Notes: a model not told the origin generated them from the letters alone. A stretch of DNA of 64,000 nucleotides from Gp6-AA40 sp963741135 (GCA_963741135.1 CAVUHC010000008.1:868001-932000), one strand, 5' to 3'; counted from the stretch's first letter, positions 30,686-39,849 are shown. A program made the numbers and translations.

Positions 30686-31278
30686 GGCTGTTCGTTGCCG
30701 CCGAGATTGGGGAGCGCCTGGCCGGTCGCGCCGCGGACCTCATTCGCGAGCTCGAGAAGAGAGCGGCCGACGCGGCACCTCGCGCCCGATTGACGTGGCT
30801 CGTCGCGGATCGTCTCCACATCACGATCAAGTTCATCGGCGACGTAGACGACGTTCGTGCCGCGGGGATCGTGGCGGCCCTCCAGCCACCGCTGAACGTT
30901 GAGCCGTTCGATCTCACGGTGGCCGGGATGGGCGCGTTCCCGAAAAACGGTCCACCGCGTGTGCTGTGGATTGGCATCGAGCTGGGCAGGGACGACCTGA
31001 TTGCGGCGGAACGTGAAATCAGTTCCAGGCTGACGACGCTCGCCATACCGGCTGAACGCCGGCCGTATAGTCCCCACCTGACCCTGGCGCGGGTGCGCGA
31101 GGCGGCGGGGCTACGGTCAGCGAGTCTGCTCGAGGGGCTTGAAGAGCGGTCGCTCGGCACGACCCGTATCGACGCGATTACACTGTTTCAGAGTCGATTG
31201 TCGCCAAAGGGGCCGACGTATGTGCCGCTGTTGCGCACCTCGTTAGGCAGGCCAGCTGAACCCGGCCACTCAGGATGA
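30682..31278 (+). CDS. thpR: RNA 2',3'-cyclic phosphodiesterase (2H family)
   Basis: 198 residues. The two HxTx motifs of the 2H phosphoesterase family are HITI (about residue 50) and HLTL (about residue 132, in YSPHLTLARVREA). The N-terminus MRLFVAAEIGERLAG and the end TLFQSRLSPKGPTYVPL fit the ThpR/LigT group. The enzyme opens 2',3'-cyclic ends or ligates 2'-5' bonds in vitro. GTG 30682 overlaps the cinA stop, and the next gene overlaps its own stop. Confidence 0.92.
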   Translation: MRLFVAAEIGERLAGRAADLIRELEKRAADAAPRARLTWLVADRLHITIKFIGDVDDVRAAGIVAALQPPLNVEPFDLTVAGMGAFPKNGPPRVLWIGIELGRDDLIAAEREISSRLTTLAIPAERRPYSPHLTLARVREAAGLRSASLLEGLEERSLGTTRIDAITLFQSRLSPKGPTYVPLLRTSLGRPAEPGHSG

Positions 31279-31877
31279 ATACTACTTTCGTCGTGCTGCT
31301 CGCTTATCTGATCGGGTCGGTGCCGTTTGCGTTTCTGGTGACGCGCGGACGTGGGATCGATCTGCGCCACATCGGCAGTGGCAACGTCGGCGCGTCGAAC
31401 GTGCTGAGAACGACGGGTGTGCCGTCCGCCGTGATGGTGATGCTGCTCGACTCGTTGAAGGGCTCTGTCGCCGTGCTGGCGGCGCAGGCGATGACCACAG
31501 GAACCACGGTTCCTGTCGCGGCGGGAATCGCGTCGATCCTCGGCCACGTCTATCCCGTGTGGCTGCGCTTCCACGGCGGCAAAGGCGTCGCGACGGCGGC
31601 GGGCGTGTTCGGGGTGCTCGCGCCCATCGCGCTTTTGATCGCGTCGGGAGTGTTTGTGCTCACGATCTGCGTGACACGGTTCATTTCCGCCGGCTCGCTC
31701 GCTGCGGCGTTGGCACTGGCGATCGCCGCGGCGGCAACCGGTGCGCCCCGCGCGGTCGTCACCGGCACCGTTGGCGCCGCATTGATCATCTTGTCCCGGC
31801 ATCGCACGAACCTCGTGCGGCTGGCTGCGGGCACGGAACGACGCATCGGGCTGAGACTGTTTGAGCAGCGGAGGTAG
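31275..31877 (+). CDS. plsY: Acyl-phosphate:glycerol-3-phosphate acyltransferase
   Basis: PlsY makes lysophosphatidic acid, the first step of phospholipid synthesis, in the inner membrane. 200 residues with five helices. Signature loops are GSVPFAFLVTRGRGIDLRHI then GSGNVGASNVLRTTG, DSLKGSVAVLAAQ and LGHVYPVWLRFHGGKGVATA. The start overlaps the thpR stop. gpsA, which makes its substrate glycerol 3-phosphate, follows directly. Confidence 0.96.
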   Translation: MNTTFVVLLAYLIGSVPFAFLVTRGRGIDLRHIGSGNVGASNVLRTTGVPSAVMVMLLDSLKGSVAVLAAQAMTTGTTVPVAAGIASILGHVYPVWLRFHGGKGVATAAGVFGVLAPIALLIASGVFVLTICVTRFISAGSLAAALALAIAAAATGAPRAVVTGTVGAALIILSRHRTNLVRLAAGTERRIGLRLFEQRR

Positions 31878-31881
31878 CGAT

Positions 31882-32880
31882 ATTCCTCGAATCGCGATCT
31901 TAGGTGCAGGCGGGTGGGGCACCGCGCTTGCTGTTCACCTGGTTCGAACCGGTCACGACGCGTGGCTCTGGGGACGAGACCCGTCGCTCGTCGACGACCT
32001 GCGGGCGCGCCGGGCCAATGCCGTGTACCTTCCCGACATCACATTCCCTCCACGGCTGCAGGTCACCGCCGATCTGGGCGAAGCGCTCGGTGGGGCCGAC
32101 CTCGTCGTGGTCGCCGTCCCGTCGCACGGCATGCGCGAGGTGCTGCGACGCGCAGCGCCCCTCATTCACGGGGACGCGATTGTCGTCAGCGCGGCGAAAG
32201 GTCTCGAGCAGGATTCGCTGTTCCGCCCTTCTGAGATCGTTCAACAGGAGGTTGGCGATCGCGTTCGGGTCGGCGTCCTGTCTGGGCCGAGCTTCGCCTC
32301 CGAGATGGCGCGCGAGCTGCCGACCGCAGTCTGCATCGCTTCGCGGGATGGTGGTGTTGTCGATCGCGTCCAGTCCGAGTTCCGTTCGCCCTCCTTCCGC
32401 CTCTATGGCACCAGCGACGTCGTCGGTGTCGAGATTGGCGGTGCGCTGAAGAACGTCATTGCGATTGCCGCCGGCGTGGCTGAGGGGCTGGGCCTTGGGC
32501 ACAACGCGCAGGCGGGACTCATCACGCGCGGTCTCGCCGAAATTGCGCGTCTGGCGTGTGCCATGGGCGCACAGCGAGACACGCTTGCCGGGCTCACGGG
32601 CCTGGGCGATCTCGTGCTCACGTGCACCGGGGCGCTCAGCCGGAATCGACACGTCGGCATCGAGCTGGCGCGCGGCCGGTCGCTGCACGACGTGCTGACC
32701 AGCATGAAGATGGTGGCCGAAGGGGTGCGGACGACCGATGCCGCGCTGGCGCTCGGCGAGCGCCACGGCGTCGAGCTGCCGATTGCAGCTCAGGTAGCCG
32801 AGCTGCTCGCCGGACGCAAGGATGCACGCAGCGCGCTGTACGATCTGATGTTGCGCCCTCAAAGGGCGGAGGCCGGGTAG
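31882..32880 (+). CDS. gpsA: Glycerol-3-phosphate dehydrogenase [NAD(P)+], probable ATT start
   Basis: GpsA reduces dihydroxyacetone phosphate to glycerol 3-phosphate for PlsY. The NAD-binding motif IAILGAGGWGTALAVHLVRT is at the very N-terminus. LVVVAVPSHGMREVL, VSAAKGLE, GVLSGPSFASEMARELPTAV, GGALKNVIAIAAGVAEGLGL and TGLGDLVLTCTGALSRNR follow, about 332 residues. A GGAGGT ribosome site (31870-31875) sits six bases before ATT 31882, four bases after the plsY stop. The nearest standard start is TTG 31861, inside plsY, with only a weak site. ATT is known as a rare start (infC). The enzyme identity is certain; the start is a judgement. Confidence 0.93.
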   Translation: MPRIAILGAGGWGTALAVHLVRTGHDAWLWGRDPSLVDDLRARRANAVYLPDITFPPRLQVTADLGEALGGADLVVVAVPSHGMREVLRRAAPLIHGDAIVVSAAKGLEQDSLFRPSEIVQQEVGDRVRVGVLSGPSFASEMARELPTAVCIASRDGGVVDRVQSEFRSPSFRLYGTSDVVGVEIGGALKNVIAIAAGVAEGLGLGHNAQAGLITRGLAEIARLACAMGAQRDTLAGLTGLGDLVLTCTGALSRNRHVGIELARGRSLHDVLTSMKMVAEGVRTTDAALALGERHGVELPIAAQVAELLAGRKDARSALYDLMLRPQRAEAG

Positions 32881-32888
32881 GTCACGGA

Positions 32889-32986
32889 CGTCTACCGACG
32901 ACCGACTACGGTCTCCCGTCAACGGTACGATCGACATATCGATGAACCACGGCGGACGGAAGACGGTAGACCGCAGACGGTAGACG
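32889..32986. repeat. Intergenic hairpin, GACGGTAGAC family
   Basis: The left arm (32889-32920) reads CGTCTACCGACGACCGACTA then CGGTCTCCCGTC. The right arm (32954-32986) reads GGACGGAAGACGGTAGACCG then CAGACGGTAGACG. The arms are near-complementary with about a 30-base loop. The element lies between gpsA and ftsY, and its word GACGGTAGACGTG recurs at 38545-38570. Confidence 0.75.
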
Positions 32987-33002
32987 TGTTCTGGAGTAGG
33001 AA

Positions 33003-33935
33003 TTGGGATTCTTTGACAAGCTCCGTGACAGCCTCACGCGAACGAAGGAACAGATTGTCAGCCGCTTCGAAGAGATCGTTCAGCAGGCGGATACGGAAGA
33101 ACAGCGATCCCGGCCCGTTGACGTCGACACCATCGAGGCGCTCGAGGAGCTGCTGATTTCCGCCGACGTCGGCCTCGCCGCGACCGAACGCATCGTCAAC
33201 GCGGTCCGTGGCCGCGCGCGACACGGGGAGAGCCTGCGCGACCTGGTGAAGCAGGAGATTCGGAGCGTCTTCGACACGGTCGAGACCGCTGTGCCCGACG
33301 GTCATCATCCGCACGTGACGTTGATCGTCGGCGTCAACGGGACCGGAAAGACGACCACGATCGGCAAGCTCGCGAACCTGTTGAAGGCGTCTGGCAAAGC
33401 AGCCGCTCGTGTGCGCTGCTGACACGTTTCGCGCGGCGGCCGTCGAGCAACTCGAGATCTGGGCGAAGCGCGCCAATGTCGACATCATTCGCGCCAAGGA
33501 CGGCGCCGATCCCGCGGCGCTCGTCTTCGACGCGATTCAGTCCGGCAAGGCCCAGGGACGCGATCCGATCCTGGTGGACACCGCCGGACGTCTCCACACG
33601 CGCGTCAACCTGATGAACGAGCTGGACAAGATCCGCCGCGTCGCGTCACGCGCCACCGAGGGCGCGCCCCACGAAGTGCTGCTGGTGCTCGACGCGACGG
33701 TCGGTCAGAACGGCCTTGCAGCAGGCGCGCGAGTTCACCAGCGTCGCCGGCGTCACGGGCATCGTTCTCACCAAGCTCGATGGCACGGCCAAGGGGGGCA
33801 TCGCCGTCGCCATCGCGAACGACCTCAAGCTGCCGATCCGCTACGTCGGCGTCGGCGAAGGCATCGACGATCTGATTCCGTTCTCCGCGCAGGATTACGT
33901 GGACGCGCTGTTCCAGGAGAAGTGGTGGAGGACGA
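33003..33935 (+). CDS. ftsY: Signal recognition particle receptor FtsY, broken by indels
   Basis: FtsY docks the SRP-ribosome complex at the membrane and shares a GTPase dimer with Ffh. TTG 33003 gives GFFDKLRDSLTRTKEQIVSR. The NG domain follows: TIEALEELLISADVGLAATE, P-loop GVNGTGKTTTIGKLANLL, ADTFRAAAVEQLEIWAKRAN, DTAGRLHTRVNLMNELDKI, LDATVGQNGLQQAREF, GIVLTKLDGTAKGGIAVAI and PIRYVGVGEGIDDLIPFSAQ. The acidic A domain is absent, so the protein is short. Frames shift near 33400 and 33720. No stop follows EALFQEKW-type residues near 33930; the frame runs on toward ribD, probably through an indel. Confidence 0.93.
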
Positions 33936-33981
33936 CGGTCCGCCGGACCTGCGCTGGCTGGTCGGGTCGCGACGCGACGAC

Positions 33982-35080
33982 CTTGGCGAAGGCGGACGCG
34001 CGGTGGATGCGGCGGGCGCTCGAGCAGGCGCGCCGCGGGCTCGGCCGCACGACGCCCAATCCGATCGTCGGCGCGTGCGTCGTCACGGATGAAGGCGTGG
34101 TGGTCGGCGACGGCGCGCACGAGCGCGCCGGCGAGCCGCACGCCGAAGTGCACGCGCTCGAGGAGGCGGGGGAGCGTGCGCGCGGCGCGACCTTGTACTG
34201 CACGCTCGAGCCGTGCTCGCACACGGGCCGTACCGGTCCGTGCACCGAGCGAATCATCGCCGCCGGCATCAGGCGTGTCGTCGCGGCGATGGAGGATCCG
34301 TTTCCGCTCGTCAGCGGCCGCGGGTTCGCCGCGCTGCGGGCACATGGCATCGAGGTCGACGACGGCCTCGAACGCGAGGCGGCGGTGCGACTGAACCAGC
34401 CGTTCCTGACCACGATCCGCGAAGGACGTCCGTTCGTCATTCTCAAAGCGGCGACGAGCATCGATGGCCGCATTGCCGCAGCGCCGGGCAGACGGACGCC
34501 GCTCACGTCGGCGGCTGCCAACCGGCACGCGCAGTACCACCGCGCCCAGGTGGACGCGATCGCGGTTGGATCCGAGACGATTGCTCGTCGACGACCCGCT
34601 GCTCACCGTGCGGGAGGTGTACCGCGAGCGGCCACTGACGCGAGTGGTTTTCGACCGTCGCCTGCGCACATCACCGCGCGCCCGGCTCTTCTCGACGCTT
34701 TCCGCAGGACCAGTGATAATAGTGACGACGCGCGAGGCCGTGGCTACGAAGAGCGCCGAGCGGTCCGCGCTCGAGCGGAGCGGCGCGAACGTGCTCGCAC
34801 TCGAGGGCCCCGGTCTGCGACGCGCGCTTGCGAGCCTTGTCCGCTCTTGATATCCAGAGCGTCCTGCTCGAGGGAGGCGCGGCGCTCCACGCGGCGGCGT
34901 GGGACGAAGGCGTCGTTGACTACGTCCAACTGTACGTGGCGCCGGTCGGCGCTCGGAACCACGGGCGTGCCGTTGCTCGATGGCCGCCACGTGGTCGCTC
35001 GTCGTCACTGATCGATCCGCAGCGTGGAGGTGCTCGGGCCGGATACACTCATCGAAGGATATGTTCACCGGCCTCATTGA
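33982..35080 (+). CDS. ribD: Bifunctional riboflavin deaminase/reductase RibD, broken by indels
   Basis: RibD carries out the second and third steps of riboflavin synthesis. The deaminase part has RWMRRALEQARRGLGRTTPN, the zinc ligands in HAEVHALEEAG and CTLEPCSHTGRTGPC, and VVAAMEDPFPLVSGRG. The reductase part has VILKAATSIDGRIAAAPG, VDAIAVGSETI, LLVDDPLLTVREV and VLLEGGAALHAAAW. The true end reads VEVLGPDTLIEGYVHRPH to TGA 35078-35080, overlapping the ribE start. TTG 33982 is the likely start. Breaks lie near 34590, 34850, 34955 and 35005. No FMN riboswitch precedes it. Confidence 0.93.
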
Positions 35081-35722
35081 AGCGGTCGGCACAGTCGCGG
35101 AGCTCAAGACGACGACGTCCGGATTTCGTATTCGCATCCGGACGCCGCTGGCGTCGGAGCTGGCGCCCGGGCGACAGCCTGGCCGTCAACGGCGTCTGCC
35201 TGACCGTGACCGCGGCCGATGAGGGCGAGGTGCACGCCGACATCGGCCCCGAAACGGCGCGCGTCACGACGCTCGGCTCGCTTGCAGCACGAGCAGCGCG
35301 TCAATCTCGAGCGCTCGATGCGGCCGACAGCCGCATCGGCGGCCACTTCGTCCAGGGGCACGTCGACGGCACCGGGGTCGTCGACGAGATTCGGCCGGAT
35401 GGCGACTCGCACTGGCTGACGATCTCGTTCGATCGGAGCCTGGCGCCCTATCTCATCCGCAAGGGATCGATTGCCGTGGATGGCGTCAGCCTGACCGTGG
35501 CGGGCCTCGGACGGCAACGTATTCGACGTGATGATCATTCCATTCACCTGGGCGAACACGAATCTCTCGTCGCTGCGGCTGCGCGATCGCGTGAACCTCG
35601 AATGCGACATGATTGGCAAGTACGTCGCGCGCGCCGTTGCATTGACGGAGGAGGGCCGGTTGAGGCCGACCCCAACGACTGAAGGTCGTGAGGCCGGCTT
35701 TAGCCGGCCCGAAAGCATATGA
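35061..35722 (+). CDS. ribE: Riboflavin synthase alpha chain, broken by indels, with palindrome-coded C-terminal tail
   Basis: Riboflavin synthase dismutates lumazine to riboflavin. ATG 35061 gives MFTGLIEAVGTVAELKTTTS. The two lumazine-binding domains are seen as SLAVNGVCLTVTA, NLERSMRADSRIGGHFVQGH, VDGTGVV and then YLIRKGSIAVDGVSLTVAG, MIIPFTWANTNLSSLRLRDR and VNLECDMIGKYVARAV. After the usual end the frame continues about 25 residues through a GGCCGGC-TTTA-GCCGGCC palindrome (EAGFSRPESI) to TGA 35720-35722, which overlaps the ribBA ATG. Breaks lie near 35170, 35285, 35320 and 35510. It overlaps ribD by 20 bases. Confidence 0.93.
35692..35709. repeat. Perfect palindrome GGCCGGC-TTTA-GCCGGCC
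   Basis: A seven-base stem and four-base loop inside the 3' end of ribE, ending 9 bases before the ribBA ATG. The core CGGCTTTAGCCG also occurs at 57735-57746, and its reverse form at 60276-60293. As an RNA hairpin it could modulate ribBA translation. Confidence 0.8.
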
Positions 35723-36964
35723 CCAAGAGCATTCGCATCGCGAAGGGCGCCCGCAAGCGCAGCCCCGTTTGCGTCCATCGAGGAAGCGGTCGCCGCGATC
35801 CGCGCCGGCCGGATGATCATCGTCGTGCGACGACGAGGATCGGGAGAACGAGGGCGACCTGACGATCGCCGCGGAGAAGGTGACGCCGGCAGTCGATCAA
35901 CTTCATGGCGAAGCACGGCCGCGGCCAGATTTGCCTGTCGATGACCGGCGAGCGGCTCGACGAGCTCGAGATTCCGCTCGCGGTCAACTCGAACACGACG
36001 GCGTTCGGCACCGCGTTCTGCGTGCCCGATCGACGCGAAACGCGGCGGCACCGGCATCTCCGCCGCCGATCGCGCGGCGACGGTGCTCGCCGCGATCGAT
36101 CCCGAGACGAAGCCAGCGGATCTGGCGCGGCCCGGCCACGTGTTCGCCGCTGCGCTCGCGCGACGGCGGCGTGATGGTGCGCGCCGGGCAGACCGAGGCG
36201 GCCGTCGATCTCGCGCGCATGGCCGGCCTCTATCCGCCGGCGTCATCTGCGAAATCATGAACGAGGACGGCACGATGGCGCGCGTGCCGGAGCTGACGAA
36301 GTTCGCGCGCAAGCACGGGCTGCTGATGATCACGATCGCGGATCTGATTCAGTACCGGATGCGCACCGAACGTCTCGTGAAGCGCGTGGCGCACGCGCAA
36401 CTGCCGACCGAGCACGGCGACTTCCGGATCTACGCCTACGACAACCAGGTCGACCGGATGACGCACGTCGCGCTCGTGCGCGGCGAGATCGGCGACGGCA
36501 AGGACGTCCTCGTGCGCGTGCACTCGAAGTGCCTGACCGGCGACGTCTTCCACTCGGCGCGCTGCGACTGCGGCGCGCAGCTCGACACCGCGATGGCGCG
36601 CATCGCGACCGAAGGGCGCGGCGTGCTGCTGTATCTCAACCAGGAAGGGCGCGGCATCGGCCTCGCCAACAAGATCCGCGCGTACGAGCTGCAGGACCAG
36701 GGTCTCGACACGGTCGAGGCCAACGAGCGTCTCGGGTTCAAGCCCGACCAGCGCGACTACGGGATCGGCGCGCAGATTCTCAGCGACCTCGGCATCAAGA
36801 CGATGCGGCTGCTGACGAACAACCCGCGCAAGTTCGTCGGCCTGCAGGGATACGGGCTGTCGGTCTCGGAGGCCGTCCCGCTCGAGATTCCCGCCTCGGA
36901 TTCCACCCGGAAGTACCTCAAGACCAAGAAGGACAAGCTCGGGCACCGGCTCTCGTCGGTGTAG
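35719..36964 (+). CDS. ribBA: Bifunctional DHBP synthase / GTP cyclohydrolase II, broken in its N-terminal half
   Basis: RibBA supplies both riboflavin precursors from ribulose 5-phosphate and GTP. The RibB half has ASIEEAVAAIRAGRMIIVVD, DEDRENEGDLTIAAEKVTP, FMAKHGRGQICLSMT, GTGISAADRAATVLAAI and ARPGHVFPLR. The RibA half has the zinc cysteines in HSKCLTGDVFHSARCDCGAQ, LLYLNQEGRGIGLANKIRAY and LTNNPRKFVGLQGYGLSV. About 415 residues. Breaks (35770, 35830, 35890, 36030, 36150, 36240) lie only in the RibB half; the last 720 bases are clean. ribH is not adjacent. Confidence 0.94.
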
Positions 36965-37065
36965 GATTCGATCGCGGACCTGGAAGGTCCGCGCCGCCTT
37001 TCGTCAGACTGGCCAGAGGTTGCCCGATCCGCCTATCTCGCCTAAGATAAGCGTTTGCGTCCGTT

Positions 37066-37105
37066 GGGCTTAACCCTCTCGTGGGGAGCCCGTGCGGTGT
37101 TCCGC
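37066..37105 (+). promoter_or_regulatory. Two-hairpin leader before ffh
   Basis: GGGCT (37066-37070) pairs with AGCCC (37087-37091) around an inner CCC/GGG stem, and GCGG (37094-37097) pairs with CCGC (37102-37105). They end 10 bases before the ffh ATG, next to an AGGGG ribosome site. It is not an SRP RNA: the conserved GGAAGGnAGCA core is missing. A regulatory leader is possible, as is chance in GC-rich DNA. Confidence 0.35.
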
Positions 37106-37115
37106 CAGGGGATCC

Positions 37116-38534
37116 ATGTTCGAGTCGCTCAGCACGCGCATCCAGGACGTTTTCAAGTCGCTGCGCGGCGAGGTCCGGCTGACGCCCGAGCATGTCGAGA
37201 CCGCGCTGCGCGAGATCCGGCTGGCGCTGCTCGAAGCCGACGTCAACTTCAAGGTCGTCAAGGCGTTCATCGACCGCGTCCGCGACCAGGCGATGGACCA
37301 GGCGGTCCTGAAGAGCCTGTCGCCGGGACAGCAGGTCATCAAGATCGTCCGCGACGAGCTGCTCGCGCTGTTCGGCGACGCCGAAGGCGGACTGACGCAA
37401 GGACGCGCCGACGCCGCGCGTGGTCCTGCTGCTCGGACTGCAGGGCTCGGGCAAGACGACGACGTCGGGCAAGCTGGGGAAGTGGCTGGCGCGGCAGGGA
37501 CGCCATCCGCTGATGGTGTCCACCGACGTGCGGCGGCCCGCGGCCATCCAGCAGCTCGTCGGTCGTCGGCGAGCAGGCCGAGGTGAAGGTCTACGCACCG
37601 GAGACGATGGATCCGGTGGCGCGCGCGAGGGGCGCGCTGGCCGAAGCGAAGGCCAAGGGATTCGACACGGTCATCGTCGACACCGCGGGCCGGCTGCACA
37701 TCGACGACGACCTGATGGACGAACTGCAGGCGATCAAGGACGCCGTGCAGCCGTCCGACCTGCTCTACGTCGCGGACGCGATGACCGGGCAGGACGCGAT
37801 CAAGAGCGCCGGCGAGTTCAACCGGCGCGTCGGCGTGACCGGCGTCGTGCTGACCAAGCTCGATGGCGACGCGCGCGGCGGCGCGGCGCTCTCGGTGGTC
37901 TCGGTCGTCGGCGTGCCGATCGCGTTTGTCGGCAGCGGCGAGCGGCTCGAGGATCTCGAGCTGTTTCACCCGACCGCATCGTGTCGCGGATGCTCGGCAT
38001 GGGCGACGTGCTGTCGCTCATCGAGAAGGCCGAGCAGGCGATCGACCAGGACGAGGCGGAGCAGCTCGAAGAGAAGCTGCGGAAGAACGAGTTCACGCTC
38101 GACGACTTCCGCAAGCAGCTGAAGACGATCCGGCGGATGGGGCCGCTCGAAAGCATTCTCGGGATGATCCCCGGGCTCGGCAATCTGAAGCAGCTGGCCG
38201 AGAACAAGCCGGACGAGAAGCAGATGGGGCGCGTCGAGGCGATCATCTGCTCGATGACGCCGGACGAGCGGCGCAACGACAAGATCATCAACGGCAGCCG
38301 CCGCAAGCGGATTGCGACGGGCAGCGGCACGTCGGTCGAGGAGGTGAATCGGCTGCTGAAGCAGTTCACCGAGATGCGAAGGGTGCTGCAGATGATGGGC
38401 CAGGGCGGGCTGCCGGCATGAATGGGCAAGGGAGCTGCCGAAGATGCCGCAGGTGCCTGGCGGCGGTTTCGCCGGCGCCGGGCGGCAAGAAGCGGAAGAA
38501 GGGCGGGCCCTGGGGGCTGATCAAGACGCGATGA
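37116..38534 (+). CDS. ffh: Signal recognition particle protein Ffh, broken by indels
   Basis: Ffh binds signal peptides and 4.5S RNA. ATG 37116 gives FESLSTRIQDVFKSLRGEVR. The N domain is followed by the G domain (P-loop LLGLQGSGKTTTSGKLGKWL, VSTDVRRPAAIQQL, VIVDTAGRLHIDDDLMDELQ, GVVLTKLDGDARGGAALSVV) and the Met-rich M domain (ILGMIPGLGNLKQL, ICSMTPDERRNDKIINGSRR, KRIATGSGTSVEEVNRLLKQ). The C-terminal tail PQVPGGGFAGAG...KKRKKGGPWGLIKTR ends at TGA 38532-38534. Breaks lie near 37405, 37562, 37970, 38410 and 38480. It pairs functionally with ftsY 4 kb upstream. Confidence 0.95.
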
Positions 38535-38537
38535 CTG

Positions 38538-38580
38538 CCGGACGGTCGACGGTAGACGTGGACGGATAGACCTGAGACGG
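38538..38580. repeat. Solo arm of GACGGTAGAC word repeat
   Basis: GGACGGTCGACGGTAGACGT then GGACGGATAGACC, between ffh and rpsP. It matches the right arm of the hairpin at 32954-32986 (shared GACGGTAGACGTG) but has no facing left arm. Confidence 0.6.
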
Positions 38581-38588
38581 GAGAACAG

Positions 38589-38873
38589 ATGCTATCGATT
38601 CGTTTGAGGCGGATGGGCTCGACGAAGAAGCCGTATTTCCGCGTGGTGGTGACCGAGGCGCGTTCGGCGCGCGACAGCAGCTTCGTCGAGAACGTGGGCA
38701 CGTATCAATCCGCGGTCGAAGCCGGCGCAGGTCAAGCTCAACAAGGAGCGCATCGCAGCACTGGCTGAAGCACGGGCGCGCGGCCGTCCGACTCGGTGCG
38801 CACGCTGCTCGCCAAGCACCTGTCGCGCGATCTGTCGGCGCCGGCCGTCGCCGCGACGCCCGCTGCGCAGTGA
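38589..38873 (+). CDS. rpsP: 30S ribosomal protein S16, indels
   Basis: S16 is an assembly protein of the small subunit. ATG 38589 gives LSIRLRRMGSTKKPYFRVVV, then TEARSARDSSFVENVGTYNP and VKLNKERI, and the end reads LAKHLSRDLSAPAVAATPAAQ. About 94 residues. Frames shift near 38710, 38760 and 38790. It begins the canonical rpsP-khpA-rimM-trmD-rplS operon. The stop overlaps the khpA start. Confidence 0.94.
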
Positions 38874-39145
38874 TGGCCGCGGCGGACGGGTCGCCGGGCA
38901 ACGCCGGCAACCCGCTCCGGGCGGTCGTCGAGGTGATCGCGCGCGCGCTCGTCGATCACCCCGACGCGGTCCGGGTGACCGAGACCGAGCGGCGCGGCAT
39001 GACGGTGCTGGCGTTGACGACGGCGCCGGGCGACATGGGGAAGATCATCGGCCGGCAGGGACGGACAGCCGCCGCGCTGCGCACGCTGGTGGCGTTGACC
39101 GCGGAAAAGCACGGCAAGCGGGCGCAGCTGGATATTCGGGACTGA
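38870..39145 (+). CDS. khpA: RNA-binding KH-domain protein KhpA
   Basis: 91 residues, frame intact. A single KH domain with the GxxG loop in MGKIIGRQGRTAAALRTLVA, preceded by NPLRAVVEVIARALVDHPDA and followed by KHGKRAQLDIRD. KhpA, with KhpB/Jag, binds RNA and affects elongation and division in other bacteria. GTG 38870 overlaps the rpsP stop as GTGATG; the ATG at 38873 is an alternative. Position between rpsP and rimM is the usual one. Confidence 0.93.
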   Translation: MMAAADGSPGNAGNPLRAVVEVIARALVDHPDAVRVTETERRGMTVLALTTAPGDMGKIIGRQGRTAAALRTLVALTAEKHGKRAQLDIRD

Positions 39146-39151
39146 CGACGA

Positions 39152-39236
39152 CCGGGATCTGGGATTCGGGACTCGGGATCCGAACGCCGAGTCGGAGACT
39201 CGCGGCCGAATCCCGGATCCCGGATCCCGAATCCCG
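39152..39236. repeat. Intergenic hairpin, GGGATTC family
   Basis: The left arm (39152-39182) is CCGGGATCTGGGATTCGGGA then CTCGGGATCCG. The right arm (39206-39236) is CCGAATCCCGGATCCCGGAT then CCCGAATCCCG. The arms are nearly complementary around a 23-base loop. The right arm ends one base before the rimM ATG (39237), so the ribosome site of rimM would be locked in the structure. Confidence 0.8.
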
Positions 39237-39810
39237 ATGACCGACTGGGATCGACATGGCCCTCGTCGGGCGCATCGCGCGGCCGCACGGACTGCGCGGC
39301 CACGTCGTCGTCAATCCCGAGACCGATTTCGTCGAGGAGCGGTTTGCCGCGGGTGCGACGTTCTGGACGCGTTCGGCCGCCGGCGACGAGCAGCTGACGA
39401 TCGCTTCGTCGCGGGTGCAGAACGGCCGGCCGGTGGTCGGTTTCGAAGGCTTCTCGAGCATCGAGGACGTGGAGCGGCTTGCCGGTCTCGAGCTGAGGGT
39501 ACCGGAAGAGACGCTGCAGCCGCTGAAGCCCGGCACGTATTACGAGCACCAGCTCGTCGGGTGCGGCGTGGAGACCACGGATGGCGACGTCGTTGGCGAG
39601 GTCGCGAAGGTCGAGGGTGGCGGCGGCGCGAGCCGCCTGACGGTGAACGGACCGCGCGGCGAAATCCTGATTCCGCTGGCCGTTGACATCTGCGTCGAGA
39701 TCGACGTGGCGAACAGGCGAATCCGGATCAGTCCGCCGGACGGGTTGCTGGAGCTGAACGAGAAGGGGTCGGAAGTCATTACGCGTCCCGAAAACCGAGG
39801 GAAGCGCTGA
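39237..39810 (+). CDS. rimM: Ribosome maturation factor RimM
   Basis: RimM helps 30S assembly by binding S19. The N-terminal domain reads MALVGRIARPHGLRGHVVVN then PETDFVEERFAAGA. The C-terminal PRC-barrel domain reads YYEHQLVGCGVETTDGDVVG then ILIPLAVDICVEIDVANRRI. About 190 residues. The start is either ATG 39237 (MTDWD, with one indel before 39256) or ATG 39256; homologues commonly carry a few residues before ALVGRI. The C-terminus ends PENRGKR at TGA 39808-39810. Confidence 0.93.
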
Positions 39811-39849
39811 ACGAGGATTTCGGGACGCGTAATGACTCCCGACCCGTCC

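Noticed and set aside
33936..35060. FMN riboswitch for the riboflavin genes
   Set aside because: ribD follows ftsY almost directly and no RFN consensus is visible.
33605..35137. 510-codon minus-strand frame over ftsY and ribD
   Set aside because: A shadow of two confident genes with no motif of its own.
36965..37115. Possible SRP RNA or riboswitch before ffh
   Set aside because: The conserved SRP core is missing, and no FMN, TPP or SAM core motif can be found; only simple hairpins remain.
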